This document shows, piece after piece, positions 44,905 through 56,414 of a stretch of DNA of 64,000 nt (positions within the stretch are counted from its first letter, which is position 1; each line of letters starts with the position of its first letter). The stretch spans positions 60,173,530 to 60,237,529 of the forward strand of contig OY757911.1 of NCBI GenBank assembly GCA_963585895.1. Reading direction: 5' to 3'. Under the pieces are notes generated by a model. That model did not search any database. It saw only the letters and a program-made list of their open reading frames with translations, and was not told the origin of the DNA. The DNA comes from Sepioteuthis lessoniana (Eukaryota > Mollusca > Cephalopoda > Myopsida > Loliginidae). A program made the position numbers and the translations under genes.

Positions 44905-45900
44905 TGCTAAAATCAGTCTTCAAGACCTGTTATCAATATTTTTAAAACTTGTACACGAATTATTCATAATTTCCCAGCCTTTAGCTCTTGACTCTTATCA
45001 CAAATACATTAAACTTAGTAACCTCCTCCTGCTCGACTTTAAACACAATACCATCGTCTAAAGGTAATTCCATTGTTATAATAACAAGGAAGGAAATTTA
45101 CCGACCGTCTTTTTTCTATAATGTACGTTAGAATCGTATTATGTGTATCGTTGGTATCTGAGATCTGATCAAAATAAACTTCGTAGTCGCTAATTTCATT
45201 CAATTCTAAGTCTGAATCATACATAAGGTATTCACAACCTGCTTAGTACAAAGTGACTGATATTGTTTATTTTTACGAGTTTCCAAACAACAATATGAAT
45301 GAAAATTATGACAAAGATAATCAAATTAAGGTTCAGTAGAATGAGAAAATTCTCCGCAAATTGTCTACTGATGAAAAATACGGACCAGCAAATGTAGTAA
45401 TAAAGTTGACGATATTTGCACACGACACAGAGCTTGAAATTCGACTATGTTCATTTACGGCATTTAAATGGTTAAGCAGGGGTTCGAAGTTGACTATTAA
45501 GTGTTTTGAGAAGATTTTTTGCCATAGAGTCTTCTGTCATGGCTAATATTACTCAGTAGCGTGGGTAAAAAAAAAAAGAAAAAAAAAAAGAAAAGACAAA
45601 CAAAAACATACACGATGTGAATTAGAATCGAACCTTTGATCCCACTCAACCCTTATCTTTTCAGTGTGAACTCCAAGTTCAATCGTTTAACGTTAATTAT
45701 ATCCCAGTGTTGATACTCCCCCACTCTAGGTACGATTTTATTTTTGTAGATAAGTATTTCTAAGTTAATCTTTTCTAGCCCTCCCTTCACCTCTTTCTCC
45801 GTGTTTATTTAGTATTTACTTTTTACTCTTCACACGTTTTTTAGGACGATATCTGAACCTATGACAAATGTAGTATGTTTACCTACGAATCTAATACCTA
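44905..45900. other. Unassigned, with short ORFs
   Basis: Minus-strand frames at 45039-45224 (acidic start MYDSDLELNEISDYEVYFDQ) and around 45250-45540 could be remains of a transposon gene. No family motif was recognised. A-runs occur at 45570-45600. Confidence 0.3.
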
Positions 45901-45904
45901 AGTC

Positions 45905-46150
45905 GATAGAAACGCTCTGTCTGAGGGGCTTAGAATACACTGACTGTATCCCCTTCAGAGGAGTAAGACTCCACCCTCAATAAAGGGGTATCCTGAATAT
46001 GACAAACTGCATGTGATGGTGACTCTCCAGCTCTGCAGATCTGGGGAGTGTGAATTACTCTTTCCTTGTCATTACTCCCAGGCCCACTCAGGAATGGAAT
46101 GGTTGTGCCTGCTTAGGTCATATCCATGGGTCAAATTGATCTGTTTAAAA
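45905..46150 (+). repeat. SINE-2 copy, tail missing
   Basis: CTGTCTGAGGGGCTTAGAAT, then the body to GGTCATATCCATGGGTCAAA. Confidence 0.6.
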
Positions 46151-46159
46151 AAATATTCG

Positions 46160-46800
46160 TATTAGGTACAAAAAAAACCTATTAGGAAACAGCAAAACAA
46201 AAATGTAAATGAGAACGTACACTGGATGCGATTCCCTAACCTCTAAGCATAAAATAAGCCTTGAAAATTTGACACGCCGTTAAAAGTGAACGTAACAGTT
46301 CGACTGGGGTTTGAACTCATACGAGAAATTCAGAAGCACTACACCACCCTTATATATTCTATATACCCACAAATAAATAGATATAATCCAAGCTCACTCT
46401 TAAAAATATCATTCAATAAAAAAGAGAACATTAAAAATTATATATTTACCATTAAATTTTCTTAATGGTTGTCCCATAATTCAAAACTAAACTAAGCCAT
46501 TCTTTACATTTATACTTTTATTAATAATTTTTGATGTATTTGTAATTAAGTTAATCTCTCTGAGAAATGCAATTATTCTTTGAATTGGTTTAAATTTAAA
46601 CTGAGAGGGGATATGCTGAATTTCACACCTGCAACACAGGCAGTTGATAATAGTTTTTTTATTGACTCATTAAAATTGATAACTTCTCATCAAGTTTACG
46701 TTGCACTGTGAAAAATTTTACGGATATTATGCAGAAATATCATTTAATTCTAGTGACACTGAAGAGGTTTCGAGATTTAACATTGTTTATCTTCTTGTTC
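46160..46800. other. No recognised feature
   Basis: AT-rich intronic sequence; nothing supported. Confidence 0.4.
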
Positions 46801-46804
46801 TAGC

Positions 46805-47100
46805 CCTGTCGGCTGGGGCTGTTGGATACGCAGGGTGCATCACAGTAGAGGGGTAAGACTACGTCCCTACCAAGGAGTGTAATGGATATGAAATAAAACT
46901 ATCTGATGCTAAATACAATCATTTGCGTTAAATAGCAAGACTGGAAAGCATTTAACTATTTGCAAACAAATGAACTCTGACAACTCGGTTAAAAATAAAG
47001 TTACCCCCAAAATATTCGTCTTCAAATTATGTATGTATGTATGTATGTATGTATAGGATTTTAAATTAAATAACCTACCGGGGTTGATATGCCATAAAAC
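46805..47100 (+). repeat. SINE-2 copy leading into the tail array
   Basis: Head CCCTGTCGGCTGGGGCTG, a shortened body, an (ATGT)n tract at 47030-47053, then the first tail unit of the array. Confidence 0.65.
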
Positions 47101-49085
47101 TCAACCAGACCAAATCCTATATATTTAACATATATGTATATAGAGGATTTGGCATTAAATAACCTACGAGGGTTGATATGCCCCAAAATCCGACTAGACC
47201 AAATCCTATATATTTAATATATATGTATACGGAGGATTTGGCATTAAATAAGATACAAGGGTAGATAAGCCATAAAACATAACAAAATCAAACCCTATAT
47301 ATTTTATATATATGTATACATTAAATATACATAAAATATATATGTATATAGAGGATTTGGCATTTAAAAAACTACAAGTGTTGATATGCCATAAAACAAA
47401 ACCAATCCAAATCCTATATATTTGATATATATGTAGGATTTGGCATTTAATAACCTACAAGGGTTGATATGCCATAAAACCCAACCAGATCAAATCCTAT
47501 ATATTTAACATATATGTATATGAGGATTCGGCATTAAATAACCTACAATGGTTGATATGCCATAAAACCCAAGCAAACCAAATCTTATATATTCAACATA
47601 TATGTATATGGAGGATTTGGCATTAAATAACCTACAAGGGTTGATATGCCACAAAATCCAACCAGACCAAATCCTATATATTCAATATATATGTATCTGA
47701 GGATTCGACATTAAGTAACCTATAATGGTTGATATGCCATAAAACCCAAGCAGACCAAATCCTATATATTTAATACGCATGTATATAGAGGATTTGGCAT
47801 TAAATAACACACAATGTAGATGAGCCATAAAACATAACAAAACCAAATCCTATATAGTTTATATATATGTATACAGAGGATTTGTCATTGAATAACTAAC
47901 AATGGTTGATATGCCATAAACCCAACCCAAACAAATCTTATATATTAAATAAAAATGTATATGGAGGATTTGGCATTAAATAACCTAAAAGGGTTGATAT
48001 GCCAGAAAATCCAACCAAACCAAATCCTATATACGAGGATCATTAAATAAGTTTCCTGACTTTTTTCATTATGGGTACTTTTATTGATAGTACACACATG
48101 AAACTCTAGTCCCCTTCGAAGTAATCTCCTCCAGCTGTAATGCATTTGTTGCACCGTACCAACAACTTCTGGAAGACTCCAGGGAAGTCCTCTTGTGTGA
48201 GTGTGTCAATGACCTTCGTCACAGCCTCTTTCGTCTCCTCAAATTGTCTCATAACGAGCTTAGGGAATAACCAAAAGTCACAGGGAGAAAGGTCTGGACT
48301 ATAGGGAGACTGAGGAATTGTCTTGATGCCCATCTTGGTCAAATTGTCAGTGACAAGGATGGAGTTGTGGACTGGTGCATTGTCCTGGTGGAAATGCCAC
48401 TGAGCCGATTTGAAGAGTGTTGGCCTCTTCCGACGGAATCTCTTCCTGAACTCCCTTAAAACCTCAACATAGTAACCCTAACCCTTTGGCCAATCAACTC
48501 AGTAGTATTGACTTCCTTACTCCTCCCACACCTCTCAGTATCCCTCACAGACTCCCAGTCTTCCTTGAATTTCTTACGGCACTCAAAAATTGATGCTCGA
48601 TTCATGCAAGATGCACCAAAAGCAGTCTGAAGCATTCCATACGTTTTTGTAGCATTTTTTCCAAGTTTAAAACAGAATTTTATTGCATATCGTTCTTGTA
48701 AAGTGTCCTCACGTCCAGATTGCAATTTTGAAATTCACCAGCTGTGACAATCAGGCTTTAGTAGGGTGTATTCTAATTACTGCTGTTGCTGTTCATTTGA
48801 ACCTGAAATCATAGAAATTGATCAGTCATCTCATAAGATATATTGCAATAACCTACTGAATTCTCAAGAGTCTACGACAATTTTAAATGCCTGTACAAAA
48901 AAGTATGGAAACCTATTGAATGCACCACGTATTTAATGTATATGTATATGGAGGATTTGGCATTAAATAATCTACAATGTTTGATATGCCATAAAACCCA
49001 ACCAGACCAAATCCTATATATTTAATATATATGTATATGGAGGATTTGAATAGCATACAAGGGTTGATATGCCATAATACACAAA
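47053..49085 (+). repeat. 88-89-bp tandem array of a SINE tail, split by a mariner
   Basis: Thirteen units start near 47054, 47145, 47234, 47353, 47436, 47524, 47613, 47701, 47790, 47879, 47967, 48951 and 49041. Each contains GGATTTGGCATTAAATAACC, GGTTGATATGCCATAAAACC and an AT-rich link with TATATGTATA. The tail forms a predicted hairpin (TGGCAT with ATGCCA, AACC with GGTT). Units 11 and 12 are separated by the mariner at 48031-48931. Confidence 0.85.
48031..48931 (-). pseudogene. Mariner deletion derivative (copy 1)
   Basis: About 900 bp with imperfect terminal inverted repeats (left TACGAGGATCATTAAATAAG; right reverse complement TACGTGGTGCATTCAATAGG) and TA on both sides. The minus strand encodes the N-terminal HTH region (ERYAIKFCFKLGKNATKTYG; 48456-48725). 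After a junction it encodes the C-terminal DDE end (MTKMGIKTIPQSPYSPDLSP, PCDFWLFPK, GDYFEGD; 48106-48342). The first catalytic region is deleted, so it cannot transpose itself. The junction contains ACCCTAACCCT on the plus strand. Confidence 0.85.
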
Positions 49086-49089
49086 CAAC

Positions 49090-49756
49090 TTGCCATCCAA
49101 GCATTTTCTTGTTTTCGTCGTACGTGATCAATAACAATCTTTGTTATACACCTCCAGCTCGAGTTACTGCCGGCAAATTTAATTCATAATGTTAAATTAA
49201 ATGGAAATAATAAGAAAAAGTAAATGGGAATTTCAAAAGATTATTCGTATTTATAAAGACAATCGATTTTTTTCTCTTTTGAAGCTTCGAATTTTTAAAT
49301 TCTGTACGATTAGTGAGATTTTTCAGGAACGTGGCTTCTCGTTAATTAATGTTTATTATCAGAGGTACCGAATCGATAGGAACCTATACATTTATCCGAA
49401 ATAGAAAGAAAAAATTGTAACTATTTATTTTTAAGTGGATAGTAAATCTGAAAAAATTTCAAGTTACCGAATCAAATGAAAAATCGTTACTTAACAGAAG
49501 GAATGTAGTTGTCATTCAATAAGCTTAGAATAATCTATCATGTGTCCGTAATTATGACACCCTCGGTGAGAATAAGACTCATTTGTAATGACCTGATAGT
49601 TTAGTAAGCTGACCTTTAAAGCACATGTAGAACCCCCATAAAGATAGAAATTGCTTTAACTTGATTTCACACAAAAAAGAATAACAAATTCCAAAAAAGT
49701 TCCCCACATTCTTGTAAATGTTTTTTCTTGATCTCCATAATTAGATGAGAAAGGAT

Positions 49757-49800
<44 letters not shown>

Positions 49801-50560
49801 TTGCTAAATGTCATTTGATTTAATGATAGAGCTGTAAAATTCTTATGTTTTGAATATAGTTATCTTTGAATGAAGAATAATTCTTTGCTTCGTATTAAAA
49901 ATCGAGGCATGACTTTTTCAACGAAACAATTGATAACAATAGTCTTTTCTAAATATTGATTTAATTAATTTGAAATAAAATTAGGTGAAATAATGTGAAT
50001 CATAAAAGCGTCCAGAGATTTGGGATTTTCAAATGGCTTCAGTCATTCATGATTACTGATTAACAAAACTAAACAATGCCCCCAAACAATGCACATTTTC
50101 TTATCACACTACAATTAATAAAAATCATAGTTTTTTAGTTTGGAAATTTAAATCCTATTCGATTAGTGACATCTTGCAGCAACATGGCTCTCTACCAGAA
50201 AATTAAATGGCATTTTTGTGTAGATGGTACGATCAGAGTATTGGTCTGGTAGATCTTCTGTCATAGAGGTCAACTTCTATTGAGATTTTAATTAACCAAT
50301 TGCATGTTTCCACGGATTTCTCTTTTACATTACTCAATATTAAAATTATAAATTCGTAATTGAGGAAAATCTTTTCCCCATTGTTGCCCTAATGTCACAC
50401 ACACACTTACACAAAAAGATCTCTCGCGAGGAATATCTTTACTCTTCAGTTGTCTGTTGGGTTTGATGCAAGCAGTGAAAGCAAAGATAATTCCGGAGCA
50501 GCTGACGAGATATTTCGCAAAATTCATGTAACAAAACTTAAATGAAATATTTAATATTTA
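49090..50560. other. Mostly unassigned intronic DNA
   Basis: Contains a (CTTT)n tract at about 49757-49800 and two diverged copies of the dispersed fragment also seen at 17.2 kb. No gene is supported. Confidence 0.4.
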
Positions 50561-50566
50561 TTGAAG

Positions 50567-50570
<4 letters not shown>

Positions 50571-50612
<42 letters not shown>

Positions 50613-50690
50613 GAAAGGAGCAAATATACATTTTTAAAACTTACTGTAGGTAAGAGAATAAGATACAGAGAGAGAGAGAGTGAGAGAGTA

Positions 50691-50730
<40 letters not shown>
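50571..50730. repeat. (GA)n-rich low-complexity region
   Basis: GA tracts at 50571-50604 and 50670-50731, with a short (TG)n between them. The surrounding GGAAAAAGAAAGGCGCAAAT-type sequence is itself repeated three times up to about 50830. Confidence 0.85.
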
Positions 50731-50733
<3 letters not shown>

Positions 50734-50839
50734 ACGAGAGAGGAAAAAGAAAGGCGCAAATATATATTCTAAAAACTTAAAAGGGATGAGAGAGAGAGGG
50801 GGTGGAAAGAAGCAAATATATATTTTTTAAATTTAAAAT

Positions 50840-51725
50840 AGATAGATACAGAGAGAGGAACGTAATAGAGCGACTGGAATTCGAAATCGCTTACTACTAT
50901 TCAGCAGTCCAGCGCTTTACATTAGATCCACGAAGACACTACTGCTCTTCTTTAAGGATGGTTTTGGCATTTGATATCCCAGAAATGTTGATATGACATG
51001 AAATAGAGAAACTGAATCCGAACTTGTTGGCTTTAGTAAACTTGAGTTAAATGAAAGTGTAATCGTAGATATTTGGATTGGTAAAGTTTTCCTTATTAAG
51101 AGATAATAAAATATCAAGTTTTTAAATAGATATTAAGCCTTCTATTTCACCGAATCGGCAGGTCTTAGTCATTGCTGAAAATATGAAAATATAGGAGTCT
51201 TTTTAAAGGTCGGAAACCTTAATTGCTTTTTTTACTTCAAAGTCTCACCATTGGTTAAAAATGCCAATATCAAACCTGATTGTATATCGCGTTTTACGAA
51301 TTCACTTTAGTAGATTAGAAAATTCGCAGTTTGAAGTGTATTTTACCACAGAACTATATCATCAATGTCGAATTATCTTTTTACATTATATTATACGATC
51401 TATCAAGTAATCTAAAAATATATATAGAAAAAAAAATGAAAGCAACTAAATAAGCACATCGTAGAATTGCTGAAGGGCATTTCATTTATGAATTATCAGA
51501 AAGTATTACATGAAGAAATAGGAGAAAAGATTCTTTTATAATAAACAAATATAAGTCAATGAAGAGATTGGTTGGCCATAATGTTCACATTTTCGTTACA
51601 ATGGTTAAAACTTTACTGACAAAAAAAATTAGGAACATCAACACTGATAACTTAACTCCTGATTAAGCAGTGTCATTTTGAATAGATTAAAATGCAGTAC
51701 AAAATAATCTAAAAATGGAACATAC
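50840..51725. other. SINE-like fragment and unassigned intron end
   Basis: 50875-51005 holds a tRNA-like box B (GGAATTCGAAATC) and a diverged tail (GGCATTTGATATCCC...GATATGAC), probably SINE-5. The rest up to the exon A donor shows nothing. Confidence 0.4.
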
Positions 51726-51729
51726 ATAC

Positions 51730-53029
51730 CTGTGTGTATGCGTAGATGTATCTTTAGTTGAGCTTGACTTGAGTTAGTTCTATTACAATACGGACACATA
51801 AGTGTTTTGGGCATTTCTCTTTTTTGTGGAGGCATGTAATATGACCCGGAAGTATTTCCTGTACCTAAAACCGCAGATAGTGCTGGATTTTCAATATTAT
51901 GGATATTACCGAATGAATTTTCCAAGTTGTCCAGTGAATTCATCTGTTTCCAGAATTCAGATCTTTTTGATAATTGTTTGTTGCTGGCTGGATTATTCAT
52001 ATTGCTAATCGGATTAAACCGATTAACACTAAATGAATCCATCCAGTTTGTCATACCAGCATAAGATTGGATCCGATCATTTCTGTCGTGAAGTGCTATC
52101 GTCTGTTTTGTTTGGGGTTGCCAATTTGGGATGATATCTTCGTGAGTATTCAGGTTTCCGAAAGGACATATCTGTCCTTTAAAATATATATTATCAATTT
52201 CATTGTTCCTTGAGTTAAATGGAGGATTTGGAAAAAAATCCCATCTGTCTTGTCTGTTAACAGTTTGCTGGCTGATTTCGGATACATAAGGAAGATCTAA
52301 TTTTGTAGGTTTCAAGGCGTTATATACTGGAGGTAAATTTTCTTCAGAGTTATTTAACGTCAACTGGCTGGTCATCTCGGAATCAGAATGATTTGAAAAC
52401 TTGTTTCCTTTTACGGATTCTGAAATGGAAAAATGGAACTGAAATACGCGTTTACAAAACTTTTCCTCGTCCTGTTTTTTCAATTTTTCGTCAGATCCTA
52501 AGTTATAAACAAAATTAGGAATCTCTTTTTTCTCCCTATCATTTGATATCAAAGGTTCTCTGTCTTGTAAAATTGTCGGGTGTCGGTCATGAATTTGAGG
52601 CAACATTCGACTGGAATATTCGGGATGTTGTTGCAGTATAATAGGCCGGAATATACGTGGGTATTTTATTCCCGTTAGAGAGTCTGGTTTTCCCATACTG
52701 GAACAGAAATTATCCAAGTGGGTAACAGTACCTTTCCCAGGATGTGCTCCTGGATGTATTCTAAAAAATCCATTTGGCCGAATCGTGTCCTTCGGTGCGG
52801 GTAAAATTGAATGGGGATTCAGATTGTTAAAATTGTTCCAGTGAGAGAAGAGGCTGTGATCGACAGGTTCATTTAATAGCATGTTACCATTCGTCTGATC
52901 ATGTGTGAACATTGCTCGTATGTCAGAATATAACTGAAAACCAATGAAGACTTTTGCACAGATTGTTGGTGATTGACAACACTTACTGACGATATCGGAA
53001 GGCAAGTCTGAATGTGTTTGTCCTTTCAT
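51730..53029 (-). CDS. EGR/WT1-like C2H2 zinc-finger protein, exon A (N-terminal part)
   Basis: Probable DNA-binding transcription factor acting in the nucleus. The exon encodes about 433 residues from an ATG at 53029 with A at -3. The open frame runs further up to a GTG at 53059, which is not a credible animal start, and an in-frame TGA lies just above it. An upstream coding exon spliced in near 53080 cannot be excluded. Most of the protein is low in recognisable structure and rich in Asn, Ser, Pro and Ile, with no domain I can name. The last 30 or so residues form one C2H2 finger, C-x2-C-x12-H-x3-H, ending HLRIHTG. The position where fingers normally carry Phe is Asn. The exon ends CAG|GTATGT, a consensus donor, in phase 1. 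The next coding sequence is exon B, about 45 kb away. This is the longest repeat-free ORF in the window. Family assignment rests mainly on exon B. Confidence 0.8.
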
Positions 53030-53186
53030 TATTTTATCTATTATCACAAGTACAGCCACACGTCTCCTTATCGCTGCAGTTACAAGGGTTATTCACTGCC
53101 ATACAAACCTCAACAAACACGAAAAATAACATGAGCTTAAACTTACATCATTCATATACATATTCATTGTGCTGAAAGATTATTTA

Positions 53187-53425
53187 AAGGTTCACACCAA
53201 TGGTCCGGGAGGCCTTGGTTCAATCCCAGGTCGCGTTATACCAAAGACTTAAAAATGGTACTTGATACCTCTTTGCTTAACACTCAGCAATATAAGGTAG
53301 GTATCGAGGGTAAAGTGGAGCAATCCAGGGAAAGGAGTAGCGCCCTCCCCTACGCTTCGGTGTAGTAGCTATTGAAAAGGGAGCCTTCTGGTCGCCCTCG
53401 ACTACGGTCGCTAACTTTACTTTTA

Positions 53426-53470
<45 letters not shown>
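53187..53470 (+). repeat. SINE-1 copy and (TA)n
   Basis: The only plus-strand full SINE-1: box B GGTTCAATCCCAGGTCG, the body, then GGTCGCTAACTTTACTTTTA running straight into (TA)n at 53428-53470. It lies just upstream of exon A. Confidence 0.75.
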
Positions 53471-53472
<2 letters not shown>

Positions 53473-53499
53473 TATTATCCATTTCTGTCACTATTTTTA

Positions 53500-54165
53500 A
53501 GCCCAGTCGACTGGGGCTGTAGAATACACCGACAGCTTCTCTGCTGAGGGAGTTAGACCACCCCCAAAGAGTGTCCTGGATATGACACTAAACAATCTGA
53601 TTGTGAGGTTCCAGTGATGCTGGGGCTTTGGGGAATGTGGAACACCCCTTCTTTGCCATTCCTCCCAAGTTCTCTCTGGCCCGGAATTGTAGCACCTGTT
53701 AGAGCCCAATCTATGGGTTAAATAGAACTAAACTGCATATCTATGCTAAACTGAATTGTTTGAATAAGAACTGTTTGACTAAACTGAATAGCTTGAAATA
53801 GAAATGTTTTTGACAATTAAACTGTGTACTTATATTTAAACTGTGTACTTATGCTATACTGAATTGTTTGAAATGGAACTGTTTTTGACATTGAAACTGT
53901 ACTTACGCTAAACTGAATTGTTTAATATAGAAATGCTTTGACATTTAACTGTGTGTAAAGAAAATCTATATTCATACTAAACTGAATTTGCTGAACTGTT
54001 TGACTAAACTGAATAGCTTGAAATATAAATGTTTTTGACAATTAAACTGTGCACTCATGCTAAACTGAATTGTTTGAAATAGAACTGATTATTTGTTTAA
54101 AAAATGGATTTGGCATTAAATAACCAACGAGGATTGATATGCCATAAAACCCAAACATCCAACCA
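53500..54165 (+). repeat. SINE-2 copy with an expanded 3' region
   Basis: AGCCCAGTCGACTGGGGCTG, the body, then about five repeats of the TAAACTGAATTGTTTGAAAT unit (53745-54085), then the hairpin tail. Confidence 0.7.
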
Positions 54166-54169
54166 ACCT

Positions 54170-54244
54170 GTCACTATTTATCCACTTCTTGTTTATGAAT
54201 ATATAATCTAGCTGTGCTTTTGCGTAATTTGTACAATTCATATT

Positions 54245-54304
<60 letters not shown>

Positions 54305-54870
54305 TCTAAGGTAGAATAATGTAGAATCAGAGCCAAGGGCACTGGGTGACTATGATTTTCTTGCCTCAGCAATCAGCAAAATAAAATCAGTGGATTACAC
54401 CTCGGCAATGTTATTATCACTTCTTGCTCTAATGATTAAATATGTGAGAAACCGACAGTTACCGAGCACCGTTGACTATGTTCATGGTATCCTAACATAA
54501 ATATAGATGCTCTATCACCGATATTGAGAACTCTCTATTTATAAATATAGCAAACTGCATAATTAATATCTATCTATATCAAAGTGAAAATACAGACTTA
54601 ATCATGACTAAGAGTTTCCCACCTCCGTGGTTATCGTAACGCACTTAAAACTGTTCAAATTACCGGAAGACTTCTGTCAAGCGAAGGCGTGAAAACTTTA
54701 GTTACGATTAGATCGATATCTTTTTATAATGATTTTATTTACTTTTAATGAATTAAAGTACTGAAATGCAATAGTAATATTAACATTTTTGTTTTAATGT
54801 ATATCCAGCAAGAACCGTATACACATAAGTATATATACATATGTGTCCATATTTTAATGCACACACACTG
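54170..54870. other. Microsatellite and unassigned sequence
   Basis: (TA)n(GA)n at 54255-54304. The rest has no supported feature. Confidence 0.5.
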
Positions 54871-54879
54871 TAAGTTTCT

Positions 54880-55023
54880 TTGTATTAATGGCATATCAAC
54901 CTTTGTAGGTTATTTAATGCCAAAGCTATTCTCCTAGAAGAACAGTAATGGTGCTATTTAACCCATAGCTAGGAGGATAAGGGGGTTCATACCTTTCCCA
55001 AGGGTATTTGCCCGAAAGTGAAC

Positions 55024-55080
<57 letters not shown>
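54880..55080 (-). repeat. SINE-5 3' part and (TA)n
   Basis: Minus hairpin tail (TTGGCATTAAATAACC), then ATGGGTTAAATAG and GGGAAAGGTATGAACC. (TA)n fills 55028-55080. Confidence 0.65.
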
Positions 55081-55083
<3 letters not shown>

Positions 55084-55456
55084 TCTGTATGTATGCGTGT
55101 TTATCTACGAGTGCAATACTGTTTAAGATATCTAAAGAATTATCACCTTAAAGGGTTGGTTGAGAATTATGATTTAAATAAAAGAGCAACTTAATTATCA
55201 GTAATATGTTCTTTATCACTGATAATCGTTTTTTATCAGAAGAACTTTGCTTATTTAACGGAGAACGTTTATGGTTAAATTGAGATTTTATTTAGTGGAT
55301 AATAAAACAATTAAATGCAACTATTTTTTTATTTGTTTATTTTTATTTCTGATAGTGAATCACGGATTTCTGTCTGGACTTGAACATAAACGAATCCCTC
55401 CTGCTCATTGTTACATAATATACCCTTCAGGTGATTCATTTGAAATACGGATTAAA

Positions 55457-55527
55457 GAAGAAGAAGAAGAAGAGGAAGAAGAAGAGGAACAAACAAACAA
55501 ACAAACAAACAAACAAACAAACAAACG
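55457..55527. repeat. (GAA)n(CAAA)n low-complexity tract
   Basis: GAA/GAG triplets followed by AAAC tetramers. The Glu-rich open frame across it is an artefact. Confidence 0.85.
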
Positions 55528-56173
55528 AATGAACAAAGAGACAAAACAAATTGATATGTTTTTTTTCCTTTCATGTTGTCTTATACAAAGTAGTTACGAC
55601 TGAGTTTTATTAAAAAGTAATTACAATACCCTGTCGGCTGTTAAACACATTCTCGTAGAATGTTGAGTTTTCTCCTTCATCAGAAATACCTTTACAATGC
55701 AAATAATATGGAAAATTTGCTTGAAAGTGTTGTTGTATAGTCATATGCATATATATGCATATATACACATATACACGCAGAATACATATTGATGCAATGA
55801 ATAAAGACGAGCGAAGACTTCTTTAAAAAATATACCTTTGACTTTAGTTGAAATGTTTGTGTGTGAGAGGGAGTTGGAGACTGAACAGAACTGCAACATA
55901 CTGACCCCCACTCTTATGGCCATCAGCGTTGTGTCTTTCTTGTTCTCCAGGGCTGCTCAACCGGAGGCCTGGGGACCCAATCTGCTGGGTGCGGGCTTTT
56001 TCTACCGCATCTTGTCAGCAAACTCACTGACTTCCTGTCTTCACCGAGTTATATAATAGTTCAATCGCCCACTAAATATTTGGAATGGCATGTTTGATCG
56101 TCATCAAGCAGAAAAACTATCACGTAGTTCACATGTAAATCTCTTCCGGTGCATCAGTCTATGACTATACCAT

Positions 56174-56236
56174 GGGATTTTACCTTGTCCCATATTGTCA
56201 GGGCTTGGCTGACAATATGGGACAAGGTAAAATCCC
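56174..56236. repeat. Perfect 28-bp inverted repeat with 7-nt loop
   Basis: GGGATTTTACCTTG...TTGTCAG (56174-56201) is exactly complementary to 56209-56236 across GGCTTGG. Short direct repeats lie on both sides (CTTCCGGTGCATCA at 56147 and 56282; GGAATGGCATGTTTG at 56082 and 56300). Confidence 0.9.
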
Positions 56237-56414
56237 TACGCGATTTCTTCCCATAACTAGCCATCGGAATATGTCACTTCCTTCCGGTGCATCACTTTGG
56301 AATGGCATGTTTGGCCGGGTCGAAGTTCAATATACAACAGTGTCAGCATAGAGGACATTTTGTCCTTTATGAAAGAAATAAAATTATTCCAAAAATATAT
56401 ATATGAATAAGTAA

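Larger units (their letters stand above)
6760..51729 (-). other. Giant phase-1 intron (44,970 bp) between fingers 1 and 2
   Basis: The intron is bounded by GTATGT (minus strand, at 51729) and TTTTTAG (minus strand, ending at 6760). The join restores the TGERP linker exactly. No other conserved coding exon was seen inside it. The content is LINEs, SINEs, Penelope-like elements, DNA transposons, satellites and microsatellites in both orientations. Inferred from sequence only; no transcript evidence is available. Confidence 0.75.

Noticed and set aside
45039-45224. Acidic 61-aa minus-strand frame as a host gene
   Set aside because: Short, with no family motif and no splice context. Left as unassigned.
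55640-55700. Second hammerhead candidate (minus CTGATGA near 55678)
   Set aside because: A GAAAA follows, but stem II pairing is absent and the rest of the core does not fit.
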